The position numbers and the translations under genes were made by a program. The notes under the pieces were generated by a model. That model saw nothing but the letters and a program-made list of their open reading frames with translations. It ran no database searches and was not told the DNA's origin. Source: CAMFLJ01 sp965279255 (GTDB lineage Bacteria; Actinomycetota; Acidimicrobiia; Acidimicrobiales; Acidimicrobilacustridaceae). Taken from it: a stretch of 64,000 bases of DNA. Position 1 is the first letter of the stretch, and each line of letters starts with the position of its first letter. Where the stretch lies: positions 3,534,001 to 3,598,000 of the forward strand of contig OZ257146.1 in the NCBI GenBank assembly GCA_965279255.1, written 5' to 3'. This document shows positions 9,678 to 18,024 of the stretch, piece after piece.

Positions 9678-9683
9678 TAGCCT
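9678..9683 (+). promoter_or_regulatory. Leaderless-type -10 element (TAGCCT)
   Basis: TAGCCT followed by eight bases and the ATG at 9692; no ribosome site lies between, so the transcript would start at or near the start codon. Confidence 0.5.
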
Positions 9684-9691
9684 CGGCGTCC

Positions 9692-10492
9692 ATGGCGCCC
9701 GACGAGGTGGAACCGGTGGACCCTGACGAGCCGGACGGTCTCGATGACCTGGACGGCCTCGACGACATCGACGGCCCGGCCGACGAGAACGATGCCCTCG
9801 ACGACCTGCTGGCGATCGTGCGCCGCCACGTCGCCGGCGGGAACCCGCTCGACATCCTCGGGCTGGCCAGCGCCACGCTGTCCATGATCCTGCACCCCGA
9901 CCCGCCGGTCACCGTCGACCGCGAGCTCGTGCGCGACAAGGTCATCGAGGACGTCGTGCTCCGCTACGTCGACCTCGGCACCTCCGACTCGCTCACCTAC
10001 GCCACCGCGCTGGCCGGGCTCATCGCCGACGACACGCTGCGCCGGCGCCTGCGGGCCGCGCTCGACGGCTCCGAGACCGAGATCCCGCCGTGGCTCGCCC
10101 GCCTCGACGACGCCGAGCTCGAGCGCACCACCGTCGTGCGCGACCTGTTCGACGACGACGAGTGGCTGCTCGCCGGGGTGCGCCTCGCCGACGACAGCCG
10201 CTTCGCCTTCCGGGTCGAGATCGACCACAACGCCGGCAGCGCGGTGAGCAACGCCACGCTCATGCCCACCACCGCCGACGCGGTGCTCGAGCAGCTGCGC
10301 GGCGCCGCCTCGTCGGATGAGGTCGCCATCATCGAGGTCACCCCCACCGACTTCTGGGCCCGCTACACCGAAGCCGTCGCGCTGGCCGACCACGCCGACG
10401 AGCCCGTCCGCACCGACACCTGGCCGAGCTGTCGCCCCCTCGTCGAATGGGCCCTCCGCCAGGCCCCCACCGACCGCCGCGTCGCCGGCTGA
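9692..10492 (+). CDS. Conserved hypothetical acidic protein
   Basis: 266 residues from the ATG placed just after a TAGCCT box; an in-frame extension upstream lacks support. The first 30 residues are strongly acidic with PDEPDGLDDLDGLDDID repeats. The rest looks globular and soluble, with DDLLAIVRRHVAGGNPLDILGL and a later section rich in D/E and L. No signal peptide, membrane segment or catalytic motif. I do not recognise the family. It is followed 51 bases later by an ATP-grasp gene with its own promoter. Confidence 0.75.
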   Translation: MAPDEVEPVDPDEPDGLDDLDGLDDIDGPADENDALDDLLAIVRRHVAGGNPLDILGLASATLSMILHPDPPVTVDRELVRDKVIEDVVLRYVDLGTSDSLTYATALAGLIADDTLRRRLRAALDGSETEIPPWLARLDDAELERTTVVRDLFDDDEWLLAGVRLADDSRFAFRVEIDHNAGSAVSNATLMPTTADAVLEQLRGAASSDEVAIIEVTPTDFWARYTEAVALADHADEPVRTDTWPSCRPLVEWALRQAPTDRRVAG

Positions 10493-10530
10493 GCCACCCG
10501 CCCGCCCCCCATCGCGGGGCGTTCCGCTCC

Positions 10531-10536
10531 TATCCT
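10531..10536 (+). promoter_or_regulatory. Leaderless-type -10 element (TATCCT)
   Basis: TATCCT with a seven-base spacer to the ATG at 10544 and no ribosome site. Confidence 0.55.
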
Positions 10537-10543
10537 CCCCGCG

Positions 10544-11479
10544 ATGACCGGCCGCTCCATCGCCTACGTCACGACGGACGACGACTACCTGGCCGCTGAC
10601 CCGGACACGGATCTGGCGCTGGTGCTGCCGGCGCTGGCCGCGGTCGGTGTCGAGGCCACGCCGGAGATCTGGCACGACCCGGCCGTCGACTGGGCGCGGT
10701 ACGACGCACTCGTGATCCGCAGCCCGTGGGACTACACCCACCGGCCCGCCGCCTGGCTGGCGTGGCTCGACGCCCGGGCCGAGGCCGGCCAGCCGCTGCT
10801 CAACTGCGCCCACACCATCCGCTGGAACCTCGACAAGCGCTACCTGCTCGACCTCGAGGCCGAGGGCGTGGCCATCGTGCCCACGACGGTCTGCGACGAC
10901 GAGGAGTCGGTGCGGTCCGCACTCGACGCCGTCACCGGCACCAGCGCCGAGGTGGTGGTGAAGCCCACGGTCTCGGCCGGCTCGAAGGACACTGGGCGCT
11001 TCGCCGCCGACGACCCGCAGGCCCTCGCCCTCGGCGAGCACGTCCTCACCAAGGGCAAAGAGGTGATGGTGCAGCCGTGCATCCCCGGCGTGGCCGAGGT
11101 CGGCGAGCGGTCGGTCGTCTACTTCGACGGCGAGCTCTCCCACACGCTGGCGAAGGGCCCACTGCTCGCCCTCGGCGGCGGCCTCATCGGCGGCGAGTAC
11201 CGGGAGTCCATCACCGCCACGACGGTCACCGATGCCGAGCACGAGCTGGCCGACACCGTCGCCCGGGTCGTGCCGTCGATCCTGCGGCGCAACGGCTGCG
11301 ACTGCGCCAGCGCCGTGCCCCTCTACGCCCGCTACGACATGGTGATGGGCGACGACGGCCCGATGCTGCTCGAGGCCGAGCTCTTCGAGCCGAGCTTCTT
11401 CCTCCACACCAGCCCTGGCTCCGAGCACCGCTTCGCCGCCGCCGTCGCCCGCCGCCTCGACGCGACCCCGCTCGGCTGA
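10544..11479 (+). CDS. ATP-grasp domain ligase (RimK/DcsG-like)
   Basis: 311 residues. Has the pattern of the small RimK-like ATP-grasp family: IRSPWDYTHR near residue 60, WNLDKRYLLDLEAEGV (nucleotide-binding entry), VVKPTVSAGSKDTGR, VMVQPCIPGV, VYFDGELSHT, and a metal/phosphate-binding end YDMVMGDDGPMLLEAELFEPSFF. These enzymes couple a carboxylate to an amine or similar nucleophile via acylphosphate; DcsG of D-cycloserine synthesis is one member. No biosynthetic neighbours indicate the substrate here. Convergent with the next gene, with only four bases between the stops. Confidence 0.8.
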   Translation: MTGRSIAYVTTDDDYLAADPDTDLALVLPALAAVGVEATPEIWHDPAVDWARYDALVIRSPWDYTHRPAAWLAWLDARAEAGQPLLNCAHTIRWNLDKRYLLDLEAEGVAIVPTTVCDDEESVRSALDAVTGTSAEVVVKPTVSAGSKDTGRFAADDPQALALGEHVLTKGKEVMVQPCIPGVAEVGERSVVYFDGELSHTLAKGPLLALGGGLIGGEYRESITATTVTDAEHELADTVARVVPSILRRNGCDCASAVPLYARYDMVMGDDGPMLLEAELFEPSFFLHTSPGSEHRFAAAVARRLDATPLG

Positions 11480-11483
11480 CCGC

Positions 11484-12119
11484 TCAGGAGCCCGGGTTGC
11501 GGGCCACCCAGTAGATGCCCCGGCGGACCGACACCACGAGACCGGTGCCGACCAGTCCCACCGCTGAGAGGAAGAAGAACATCTCGAGCCACCCTGCCCG
11601 GTCGACGATGCCTCGGCAGGGGTTGTCCGAGCCGTAGCCCATCTCACCGGCGCCACTGACGCTCGCGCACTCCCCACCCTTCAACGGGAGGTGGAAGAGC
11701 CACATCATCAGGTACCAGCTGGCCACGCCGGCGCCGAGGGCGACGTAGGGCCACGACCGGCGCAGGCCGACGTGGCGCACCAGGAAGGCGAGGCCAGCGA
11801 GGGTCAGGGTGACCCCGACCCAGAACATCACCCTCGTCGTCGTCGACCGCTCGGCGAAGAGCGCCTCGCAGCGGTCGGCCACCAGGGTCGGGTAGCCGCC
11901 GGGGCGGTAGTCGCTCCCGCACACCACGAACGGCCGAGCACCGCCGACCTGGAGCATCACGATGTCGGCGGCGGGCACCGACACGTACTCCTCGTAGCGC
12001 TGCTTGCCCTCGTACACGAGCACGATCCCCACGAGGAGCGGGACGACCGGCCACCACGCCAGGACCCGCAGCCACCACGGCCGCCGGGCCCGCTCGGGGA
12101 TCACCGCCGCGTCCGCCAT
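11484..12119 (-). CDS. Hypothetical four-helix membrane protein
   Basis: 211 residues from ATG at 12119 (MADAAVIPER); the upstream in-frame extension is rejected because a TACGCT box lies six bases before this ATG. Hydrophobic helices are visible around 23-42, 92-112, 120-140 and 180-200. Between helices 1 and 2 and between 3 and 4 are Cys-containing loops (VVCGSDY, RCEAL, GGECAS, DNPCRG), compatible with extracytoplasmic disulfides. No recognised family. Convergent with the ATP-grasp gene. Confidence 0.7.
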   Translation of the reverse strand: MADAAVIPERARRPWWLRVLAWWPVVPLLVGIVLVYEGKQRYEEYVSVPAADIVMLQVGGARPFVVCGSDYRPGGYPTLVADRCEALFAERSTTTRVMFWVGVTLTLAGLAFLVRHVGLRRSWPYVALGAGVASWYLMMWLFHLPLKGGECASVSGAGEMGYGSDNPCRGIVDRAGWLEMFFFLSAVGLVGTGLVVSVRRGIYWVARNPGS

Positions 12120-12125
12120 CCGCGG

Positions 12126-12131
12126 AGCGTA
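12126..12131 (-). promoter_or_regulatory. Leaderless-type -10 element (TACGCT)
   Basis: On the minus strand TACGCT is followed by six bases and the ATG at 12119. Confidence 0.5.
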
Positions 12132-12289
12132 CGACCGTCGACCCTTCCGGTCGCCGCGCCTCCACCCCTCAGCCGGCGAGCCTGCGGCGAGCGGCGCACG
12201 CAACGACCCGGAGGTCTACCCTCCGCGGGACGGCGGCCCGGCCGGCCTCGGCGGGGCGCTCACGCCGACGCGGACGATGGGAGACCGAC

Positions 12290-13636
12290 GTGTCGAACCC
12301 GTACCTCGAGGGGAACTTCGCCCCCGTGGCCAACGAGCTCACGGCCACCGACCTGACCGTCACCGGCACCGTGCCGGCCGACCTCGACGGCAGCTTCCTG
12401 CGCAACGGGCCCAACCCGATCGGGTCCACCGACCCGGCGGCCTACCACTGGTTCACCGGCGACGGCATGGTCCACGGCGTGCGCCTCCGTGACGGCAAGG
12501 CCGAGTGGTACCGCAACCGCTGGGTCCGCTCCGCCGACGTTGCCGCCGCCCTCGGCGAGCCGCCCCACCCCGGGCCCGTGTCGGAGCAGGGCGACTTCGC
12601 CTCCAACACCAACATCCTCAAGATGGGTAGCCGGCTACTGGCCTGCGTCGAGGCCGGCTCCCGGCCCTACGAGCTCACCGCCGACCTCGACACCGTCGGC
12701 CCCAGCGACCTCGGCGGCACCCTGCCCGCCGGCTTCACCGCCCACCCCCACTACGACCCCGCCGCCCGCGAGTGGCACGCCGTGAACTACTGGTGGGGCT
12801 GGGGCGAGAACGTGCAGCACCTCGTGCTCGGCGACGACGGCGAGGTCCGCCACCAGCGGCTGGTGCCCACCACCGGCGGGCCGATGGTGCACGACCACGC
12901 CCTCAGCGACCGATGGGTCGTCGTGTACGACCTCCCCTGCGACTTCGACCTCGAGCGGGCCATGGCCGGCGAGCGCCTCCCGTACCACTGGCGCCCCGAC
13001 GAGCCCGCCCGCTTCGGACTCATCGACCGCGCCGACCTCGACGGGCCCGTGCGCTGGGTCGACGTCGACCCCTGCTACGTCTTCCACACCCTCAACGCCT
13101 ACGACGACGGCGACACCCTCGTGCTCGACGCCGTGCGCTGGCCCCAGATGTTCGACGGCGACAACAACGGCCCCATCGAGAGCGGCCGCCCCGCGCTGTG
13201 GCGCTGGACGATCGACACCGTCTCCGGCACGGGTAAGGACGAGCAGCTCAGCGACGTCGACGAGGAGTTCCCCCGCATCGACGAGCGCCTCACCGGGCGC
13301 CGCCACCGCTACGGCTACGGAGCGATGGACCTCACGGGCCGGGAGTCGACGGGCCACGGCGGCATCGTGAAGCACGACCTCGACCGGGGCACGTCGGAGT
13401 TCCTCGACCTCGGCGTCGGCTCCGGGCCCAACGAGTTCGTGTTCGTGCCCCGCGACGGTGCCACCGGCGAGGACGAGGGCTGGTTGGTCGGGCTCAGCTA
13501 CGTCCCCGACCGCGACGCCAACGACCTGGTGATCGCCGCGGCCGACGACCTCTCGTCCGGCCCCGTCGCCCGGGTGCACCTGCCCCAGCGGGTGCCGTTC
13601 GGCTTCCACGGGAACTGGATCCCCACGGCGGACTGA
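12290..13636 (+). CDS. Carotenoid oxygenase (carotenoid cleavage dioxygenase/RPE65 family)
   Basis: 448 residues from GTG at 12290, after GGGAG. Family landmarks: NPYLEGNFAPV and GSFLRNGPNP at the N-terminus, YHWFTGDGMVHGVR, and His-containing segments that match the four Fe(II) ligands (HPHYDP, MVHDHALSD, FHTLNAYDDGD, and the terminal FGFHGNW). Uses Fe(II) and O2 to cleave a conjugated double bond in carotenoids, apocarotenoids or stilbene-like compounds; cytosolic or membrane-associated. No carotenoid synthesis genes are near, so the substrate is open. Ends in a short hairpin. Confidence 0.9.
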   Translation: MSNPYLEGNFAPVANELTATDLTVTGTVPADLDGSFLRNGPNPIGSTDPAAYHWFTGDGMVHGVRLRDGKAEWYRNRWVRSADVAAALGEPPHPGPVSEQGDFASNTNILKMGSRLLACVEAGSRPYELTADLDTVGPSDLGGTLPAGFTAHPHYDPAAREWHAVNYWWGWGENVQHLVLGDDGEVRHQRLVPTTGGPMVHDHALSDRWVVVYDLPCDFDLERAMAGERLPYHWRPDEPARFGLIDRADLDGPVRWVDVDPCYVFHTLNAYDDGDTLVLDAVRWPQMFDGDNNGPIESGRPALWRWTIDTVSGTGKDEQLSDVDEEFPRIDERLTGRRHRYGYGAMDLTGRESTGHGGIVKHDLDRGTSEFLDLGVGSGPNEFVFVPRDGATGEDEGWLVGLSYVPDRDANDLVIAAADDLSSGPVARVHLPQRVPFGFHGNWIPTAD

Positions 13637-13650
13637 GCGGCCACCGCTCA
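13634..13650 (+). terminator. Hairpin overlapping the carotenoid oxygenase stop codon
   Basis: TGAGCGG-CCA-CCGCTCA: a perfect seven-base stem with a three-base loop whose left arm begins with the TGA stop codon. No T-run follows, as is common for actinobacterial intrinsic terminators. Confidence 0.5.
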
Positions 13651-13750
13651 AGCAACGCCGACCGGCGGTCGACCTTTCTCCGGAAGGCCACGGCCGGGCC
13701 CGACGGGGTCCGGCCGGCGCAAGGCAGAGCGACGCGAAGCGAGGCGGGAC

Positions 13751-15106
13751 ATGAGCGACTACTGGCCGGGACCGGGCTGGCGTCGAGCCGACGACGGCAA
13801 GTGGTACCCCGACGCCACGGACGCGCCTCCCCCTCCGCCGCCGCCTCTGCCGCCTCCCGCACCCGGGACCGCGGCGGCCGTCCAGCCTCCACCTCCCCCG
13901 GGCGCGTCGACCTCGCCCACCTCACCCACGTCGCCGCCTCCGTCGGCACCGCCCCCGCCCGCACCGTCGGCCGCAGCCACCACCCCTGGTGCCCTCCCGC
14001 CTCCGCCGCCGGACGTCTACCCGGGCGCGGCCCCGCCCCCTTCGACCGGCGCCTACCCCGGCACCCCGATCGGGCCCGACATGTGGGCCCCCCAGCTCCC
14101 GCTCCGACCGGTGCCGAGCTCGCTCGCCGGCTGGCTGCAAGGGCTGTTCTGGCTGGTCGCCGCCGCGTCGGTGCTGATCCTGCTCACCGCCGTCAACGCC
14201 CGCAGCGCCTTCGACGACCTCGACTCCGTCACCGGCACCTTCAGCGACTACCAGAGCTGGAACGACGCCGACGGGTTCGTGGGCCTGGCCGGCGTGTTCT
14301 ACGCCTTCGCCCGCCTCGCCCTGTTCGTCGTGATCATCGTGTGGGCCTGGCGCTGCCACAAGGCCGCCGCCGGGCTCAACCCGGGGCCTCGCCGCTGGCC
14401 CGCGGGCTGGACCATCGGCGGCTGGTTCATCCCCTTCGCCAGCATCGTCATCCCCAAGCTCGTGCTCGACGAGACCGAGCGCATCGCCACCGCCCCCCGC
14501 AGCAACGGCACGGCCATGAACTGGAAGGCGGTGAAGGTCTCCCGCCTCGGCATCGGCTGGTGGTGGCTCTTCATCCTCTCGACCTTCCTCGCCGCCTTCG
14601 CGAGCGGCACCGACACCACCATCGGCACGTTCGTCGACCCCGACGGCGTGCGCACCTACTACACGCTGCTCATCGCCAGCAGCGCGACCGCCGCCATCAG
14701 CGCGGTGCTCGGGGCGCTCTACACCAAGGAGGTCTCGATGGCCCTCGGGCCCCGCGGCCTCTACGGCGGCGCGGCCACGGCCGGGGTCGGCACGCTGACC
14801 GTCGCCGGTGTGCCGTCGGGAGCGGTCGACACGTGGGCCGCCCGCACCGCGCAGGCCACCGCCTTCTGCGAGATCTGCCGCGAGCCGCTGCCCGCCCAGG
14901 CCACCCGTTGCCCCCGCTGCGGGAAGCGCCGCACCCCCACCGCACCCTCGGCCCCGGTCACACCGTCCGGACCGCTCGCGCCGCCGCTCCCGCCACCCGG
15001 CCCGTCGGTCGGCTCGGCGGCCGCGCCTCCGCCTCCTCCGCCCCCTCCTCCCCCTCCGCCGGGCTCGGGCCCGACGACCGGTCCCCCCGCCTGGCCGACC
15101 GGTTGA
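13751..15106 (+). CDS. DUF4328 membrane protein with N-terminal DUF2510-like motif and zinc ribbon
   Basis: 451 residues, ATG after GAGGCGGGAC. Order: short DUF2510-like motif GWRRADDGKWYPD (res. 9-21); a long Pro-rich segment to about residue 110; a DUF4328 membrane domain with helices near 125-147, 178-200, 225-240, 270-290 and 305-325; a zinc ribbon built from CEIC and CPRC; and a Pro-rich tail. The poly-Pro ends are likely cytoplasmic spacers. Function unknown. Same strand as the DUF4234 gene downstream, but the 62-bp repeats lie between, so co-transcription is doubtful. Confidence 0.8.
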   Translation: MSDYWPGPGWRRADDGKWYPDATDAPPPPPPPLPPPAPGTAAAVQPPPPPGASTSPTSPTSPPPSAPPPPAPSAAATTPGALPPPPPDVYPGAAPPPSTGAYPGTPIGPDMWAPQLPLRPVPSSLAGWLQGLFWLVAAASVLILLTAVNARSAFDDLDSVTGTFSDYQSWNDADGFVGLAGVFYAFARLALFVVIIVWAWRCHKAAAGLNPGPRRWPAGWTIGGWFIPFASIVIPKLVLDETERIATAPRSNGTAMNWKAVKVSRLGIGWWWLFILSTFLAAFASGTDTTIGTFVDPDGVRTYYTLLIASSATAAISAVLGALYTKEVSMALGPRGLYGGAATAGVGTLTVAGVPSGAVDTWAARTAQATAFCEICREPLPAQATRCPRCGKRRTPTAPSAPVTPSGPLAPPLPPPGPSVGSAAAPPPPPPPPPPPPGSGPTTGPPAWPTG

Positions 15107-15134
15107 GGTTCCGGCCGCGCGAACGACACGACGT

Positions 15135-15267
15135 CAACCGGTCCAAGGCGAACCGAAGGATCGGTTGGCAGGAGTCCCGATCAGGCGGACACGTGGCAAC
15201 CGGTCCAAGGCGAACCGAGGGATCGGTTGACGGGAGTCCCGATCAGGCGGACACCTGGCAACCGGTC
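15135..15267. repeat. 62-bp tandem repeat (2.15 copies), each with a hairpin
   Basis: Copies start at 15135, 15197 and 15259 (the last only nine bases). Each full unit begins with a 33-base stem-loop, CAACCGGTCC paired with GGATCGGTTG (one mismatch), and then a CCGATCAGGCGGACAC tail. The two full copies differ at only a few positions. They lie in a 309-base gap; the rest (15268-15415) contains a possible -10 TACTGT at 15318-15323 for the gene at 15416. Confidence 0.85.
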
Positions 15268-15415
15268 GCGGGCGCAGACGAGCTCGAGTGATCACCGGGC
15301 GGTCGGAGGAGGCTGGGTACTGTGCGGGCCAGCGGGGCCCTCGACCACGAGGACCGGCGCGAGGCACCTGACGCGGTCCGTGCACCAGCGGGCCCACAGC
15401 GAACCGAGGCACCAG

Positions 15416-15946
15416 ATGACCGATCCGAGCGATCCGACCGAGCCCGCCGACACCCCGGACGATCCCCTGGTGGCCCCCGCCGACCGCGCCGAGAGCTCGG
15501 ACCTCGACCTCGCGCCCCAGACACCCGCGTCGATGACCCCGGCCGCCTTCCCCGGCACCGTCGCCGGCGGCTCCGACCGCCGGGTCGGCAAGACCCGCGG
15601 CCCGTGGATCGTGTGGCTGCTCTCGCTCGTGACCTTCGGGATCTACTTCCTGTACTGGTACTACAAGGTCAACGACGAGGTCCGGGAGTACGACGGCTCC
15701 ATCGAGGTCGAGCCGGGCATCTCCCTGCTGGCCCAGTTCATCCCGATCGCCAACCTGGTGTCGATGGTGAAGACCGCCGGCCGCATCGCCCGGGCCCAGA
15801 GCACCGCGGGCACGTCGGGGCGCTGCTCGGGCCTCATCGGGTTCCTGCTGATCTTCGTGTTGGGTACCTGGACCGTCTACTACCAGTCCCAGCTCAACCA
15901 GGTCTGGGCCCAGTACGGCAGCCCCACCGAGGGCACCCCCGTCTGA
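15416..15946 (+). CDS. DUF4234 small membrane protein
   Basis: 176 residues from ATG at 15416 (after CCGAGGCACCAG). Residues 1-60 are acidic/Pro-rich and soluble. RGPWIVWLLSLVTFGIYFLYWYYKVNDE (helix near 64-85) is the signature start of DUF4234; further hydrophobic segments are SLLAQFIPIANLVSMV and GLIGFLLIFVLGTWTVYY. Ends QLNQVWAQYG, also typical. Function not known; often near other short membrane proteins with proline-rich tails, as here. Confidence 0.8.
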   Translation: MTDPSDPTEPADTPDDPLVAPADRAESSDLDLAPQTPASMTPAAFPGTVAGGSDRRVGKTRGPWIVWLLSLVTFGIYFLYWYYKVNDEVREYDGSIEVEPGISLLAQFIPIANLVSMVKTAGRIARAQSTAGTSGRCSGLIGFLLIFVLGTWTVYYQSQLNQVWAQYGSPTEGTPV

Positions 15947-15992
15947 CGCCGTCGAGCTGCCCCCTGCTCCCGACGTGGGCGAAGATGACGCC

Positions 15993-16625
15993 ATGGCGGA
16001 GGGGGTCGACGGGCTGAAGGGAACGCGGGCCCGAGCCGAGGCGCACGACCAGTCGCGGGTGACGAGGCCTCGGCCCGTGGCACCGATCCGCTACGAGAGC
16101 CGCTACCCCGCCCAGATCCCCTTCGACCGCACCGACCGACGCAACCTCCGCTACCGCCGCCGCTCGTCGTGGCCGTGGGTCGCCGGGCTCGTCACATGGC
16201 TCCTGCTCGAGCTGTTCCTCGCAGTGCCCCTCGCCCTCGGCATCCTCTGGGCCGGCGGGGTCCCGCCTTCGGCGTCGTCCGATGACGAGACCTACTGGAG
16301 CTGGGTCGGCTCGGCGGAGAAGGGCCGCTCGGGGGCCATCGCCGCTCTCGTCCTGCTGAGCGTCGTGGCGGCGATCGCCGGCGTCTGGGCCGGCGTGAGG
16401 AGTGCGAGGGAACGGCAGACGGCACTCCTGATCGACCGCGACCGGATCCACCACGGTGTGCGCGCCGTGCAGGTGCCGGCCGAGGTCGATCCTCCCCACG
16501 ACTGGTTCGGACGCCGACGCCGCCGCGCCATCGCCGAGACCCCCATGCCCCGCGCCGACCACCACGAGCCTCACGAGCACCGGGGCGCCGAACCGAGGGA
16601 GCCCAGGGGATTCACCGGCCCCTGA
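15993..16625 (+). CDS. Hypothetical two-helix membrane protein
   Basis: 210 residues from ATG 15993 (a GTG at 15975 is an alternative). Basic N-terminus with RNLRYRRRSS before a first helix WPWVAGLVTWLLLELFLAVPLALGI (split here as WPWVAGLVTWLLLELF plus following residues) and a second around GAIAALVLLSVVAAIAGVWA. The C-terminus is hydrophilic, His/Glu-rich and probably cytoplasmic. GAAGAT six bases before the ATG may be a weak leaderless -10. No family recognised. Convergent with the next gene, 17 bases between stops. Confidence 0.6.
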   Translation: MAEGVDGLKGTRARAEAHDQSRVTRPRPVAPIRYESRYPAQIPFDRTDRRNLRYRRRSSWPWVAGLVTWLLLELFLAVPLALGILWAGGVPPSASSDDETYWSWVGSAEKGRSGAIAALVLLSVVAAIAGVWAGVRSARERQTALLIDRDRIHHGVRAVQVPAEVDPPHDWFGRRRRRAIAETPMPRADHHEPHEHRGAEPREPRGFTGP

Positions 16626-16642
16626 CCGGCCGAGCCGATCGG

Positions 16643-17386
16643 TCAGGCGGTGGCCAGGCCTCCGGGGGCGCGGCCGTCGAGCTCGGCCAGCACGTCCTCG
16701 AACTCGAGCAGCGCGGCGTTGGCGTCGTCGACGGCGGCGTTGAAGTCGTCGACCGCCCGGTTCGCCCGGGCGTAGTCCTGGGCCTGCACCGCCGCGGCGA
16801 GCTCCTTGACCGAGTTGGTCACGCGCTGGTCGCAGTCGCACAGCCGGTCGGCGATCGCCGCCGCGCGCGTGGCCACGTCGAGGACCCGCTGGCCCTCGGC
16901 CTGGACCTCGTCGAGGCGGGCGGCCGCGGTCGCCGCGGTCTGGGTGTCGGCTTCGAACGCCGCCTGGGCATCGTCGCGATCGTCGGTGGCGGCGACGAGG
17001 TCCTGCGTCGCCTGGCGGGCATCGTCCTCGGCGCCGGAGCGGGCCAGCAACCCGGCCACGGCCACCCCGAGCCCGACGACGAGCACCACCGCCGCCACGA
17101 TCGGCAGCCACAGGCCTCGGCCGGAACCGGCGGGCGGATCGGCCACGGGCGGCAACGCGCTCGGCACCGTGGCGAGGTCGCTCGGCGGCGGATCCCACGG
17201 TGAGCCGGCTGGCGGGGGAACTGGGCCCGCGCCCGGCGGGAGGGTCGGCGGCGGGGTGGGCGCGCCCGACGGCGGCGGGTACGAGGCATCCGGCACGGTC
17301 GGCGGTGCCCACGGGTCAGTCGGCGCGGCCGCCGGGGTCGGAGCGGTCGGGGTCTGATCGGAGGTCGGACGGTCGTCGTCGGTCAT
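16643..17386 (-). CDS. Pro-rich single-pass membrane protein with extracytoplasmic coiled coil
   Basis: 247 residues. Residues 1-90 are Pro/Thr-rich (DPWAPPTVPDASYPPP and similar), one membrane helix lies around 93-115 (LPIVAAVVLVVGLGVAVAGLL), and the remainder is an Ala/Asp/Glu-rich helical region with CDC in the middle (RLCDCDQRV). The start ATG overlaps the upstream gene's stop by four bases, so the two are coupled. The paired architecture (TM plus helical domain of similar length in both) suggests a complex; function unknown. Confidence 0.7.
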   Translation of the reverse strand: MTDDDRPTSDQTPTAPTPAAAPTDPWAPPTVPDASYPPPSGAPTPPPTLPPGAGPVPPPAGSPWDPPPSDLATVPSALPPVADPPAGSGRGLWLPIVAAVVLVVGLGVAVAGLLARSGAEDDARQATQDLVAATDDRDDAQAAFEADTQTAATAAARLDEVQAEGQRVLDVATRAAAIADRLCDCDQRVTNSVKELAAAVQAQDYARANRAVDDFNAAVDDANAALLEFEDVLAELDGRAPGGLATA

Positions 17387-17883
17387 GAGACGAACCCCTC
17401 CAGATCGGTGATCAGCGTTCGCAGCGACTCGATCGCCGCGACCTGCTGGGTGAGCGCCTCCTGGAACCCGGCGAGCTCGTCGTTGGTGCAGCTGACGAAG
17501 GCGGCATCACTCACCGCCGAGTTGCACGCCACGATCTCGTTGCCCCGGTCGATCGAGGTGTTGGTGCGGTCGGCCACGTTGCTCACCGCGGCCGTGACCA
17601 GCGTGACGTCGGCACCGACCTCGGTGGCCTTCGTCCGGTCGGCGTCGGCCTGGGCCAGCAGCGTCTCGCTCTGCCGGCGCAGCGAGTCGGCCTCGCTCTG
17701 GACCGCCGCCACCTGCGCCCGGGTGGCGGCGACGTCGTCGTTGGTCTTCGAGGCAGACACGAACGCGGCCGCCCCGACCCCGATCAGCACCACCCCCACT
17801 GCGATCACGATCACGCTCGTGATCCGGGCCCACCCCCGCTGGCACCAGCGGGGACGGGGGACCGTCAGTGCCTGTGACTCCAT
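17383..17883 (-). CDS. Single-pass membrane protein with coiled-coil domain
   Basis: 166 residues, ATG after GAGGAGGCGGC. Helix at about 21-44 (ITSVIVIAVGVVLIGVGAAAFV), then a coiled coil (about 50-90, VAAVQSEADSLRRQSETL) and a region with two Cys (ACNSAVS and SCTND) that could form a disulfide outside the cell. Upstream partner of the gene at 16643-17386, which it overlaps. No family recognised. Confidence 0.7.
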   Translation of the reverse strand: MESQALTVPRPRWCQRGWARITSVIVIAVGVVLIGVGAAAFVSASKTNDDVAATRAQVAAVQSEADSLRRQSETLLAQADADRTKATEVGADVTLVTAAVSNVADRTNTSIDRGNEIVACNSAVSDAAFVSCTNDELAGFQEALTQQVAAIESLRTLITDLEGFVS

Positions 17884-18011
17884 GCCGCCTCCTCGAGTGC
17901 CGCGGCCCGTCGAACACCGCCGTCGTCGTTATCCCACGAATCGCCCGCCCGGGCCAGTGGCGACCGGAGAGGCGGCTCGACCCCGCCCAGGAGACTGTCA
18001 GACCCCCTTCG

Positions 18012-18017
18012 TAGGGT
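18012..18017 (+). promoter_or_regulatory. Leaderless-type -10 element (TAGGGT) that decides the start of the next gene
   Basis: TAGGGT, seven-base spacer, ATG at 18025. A GTG at 18019 would fall inside the spacer, so the ATG is preferred. Confidence 0.55.
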
Positions 18018-18024
18018 CGTGGAC

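Noticed and set aside
12120..12203. Upstream extension of the membrane protein at 11484-12119
   Set aside because: The extension is Arg/Gly-rich and a TACGCT box sits six bases before the shorter start.
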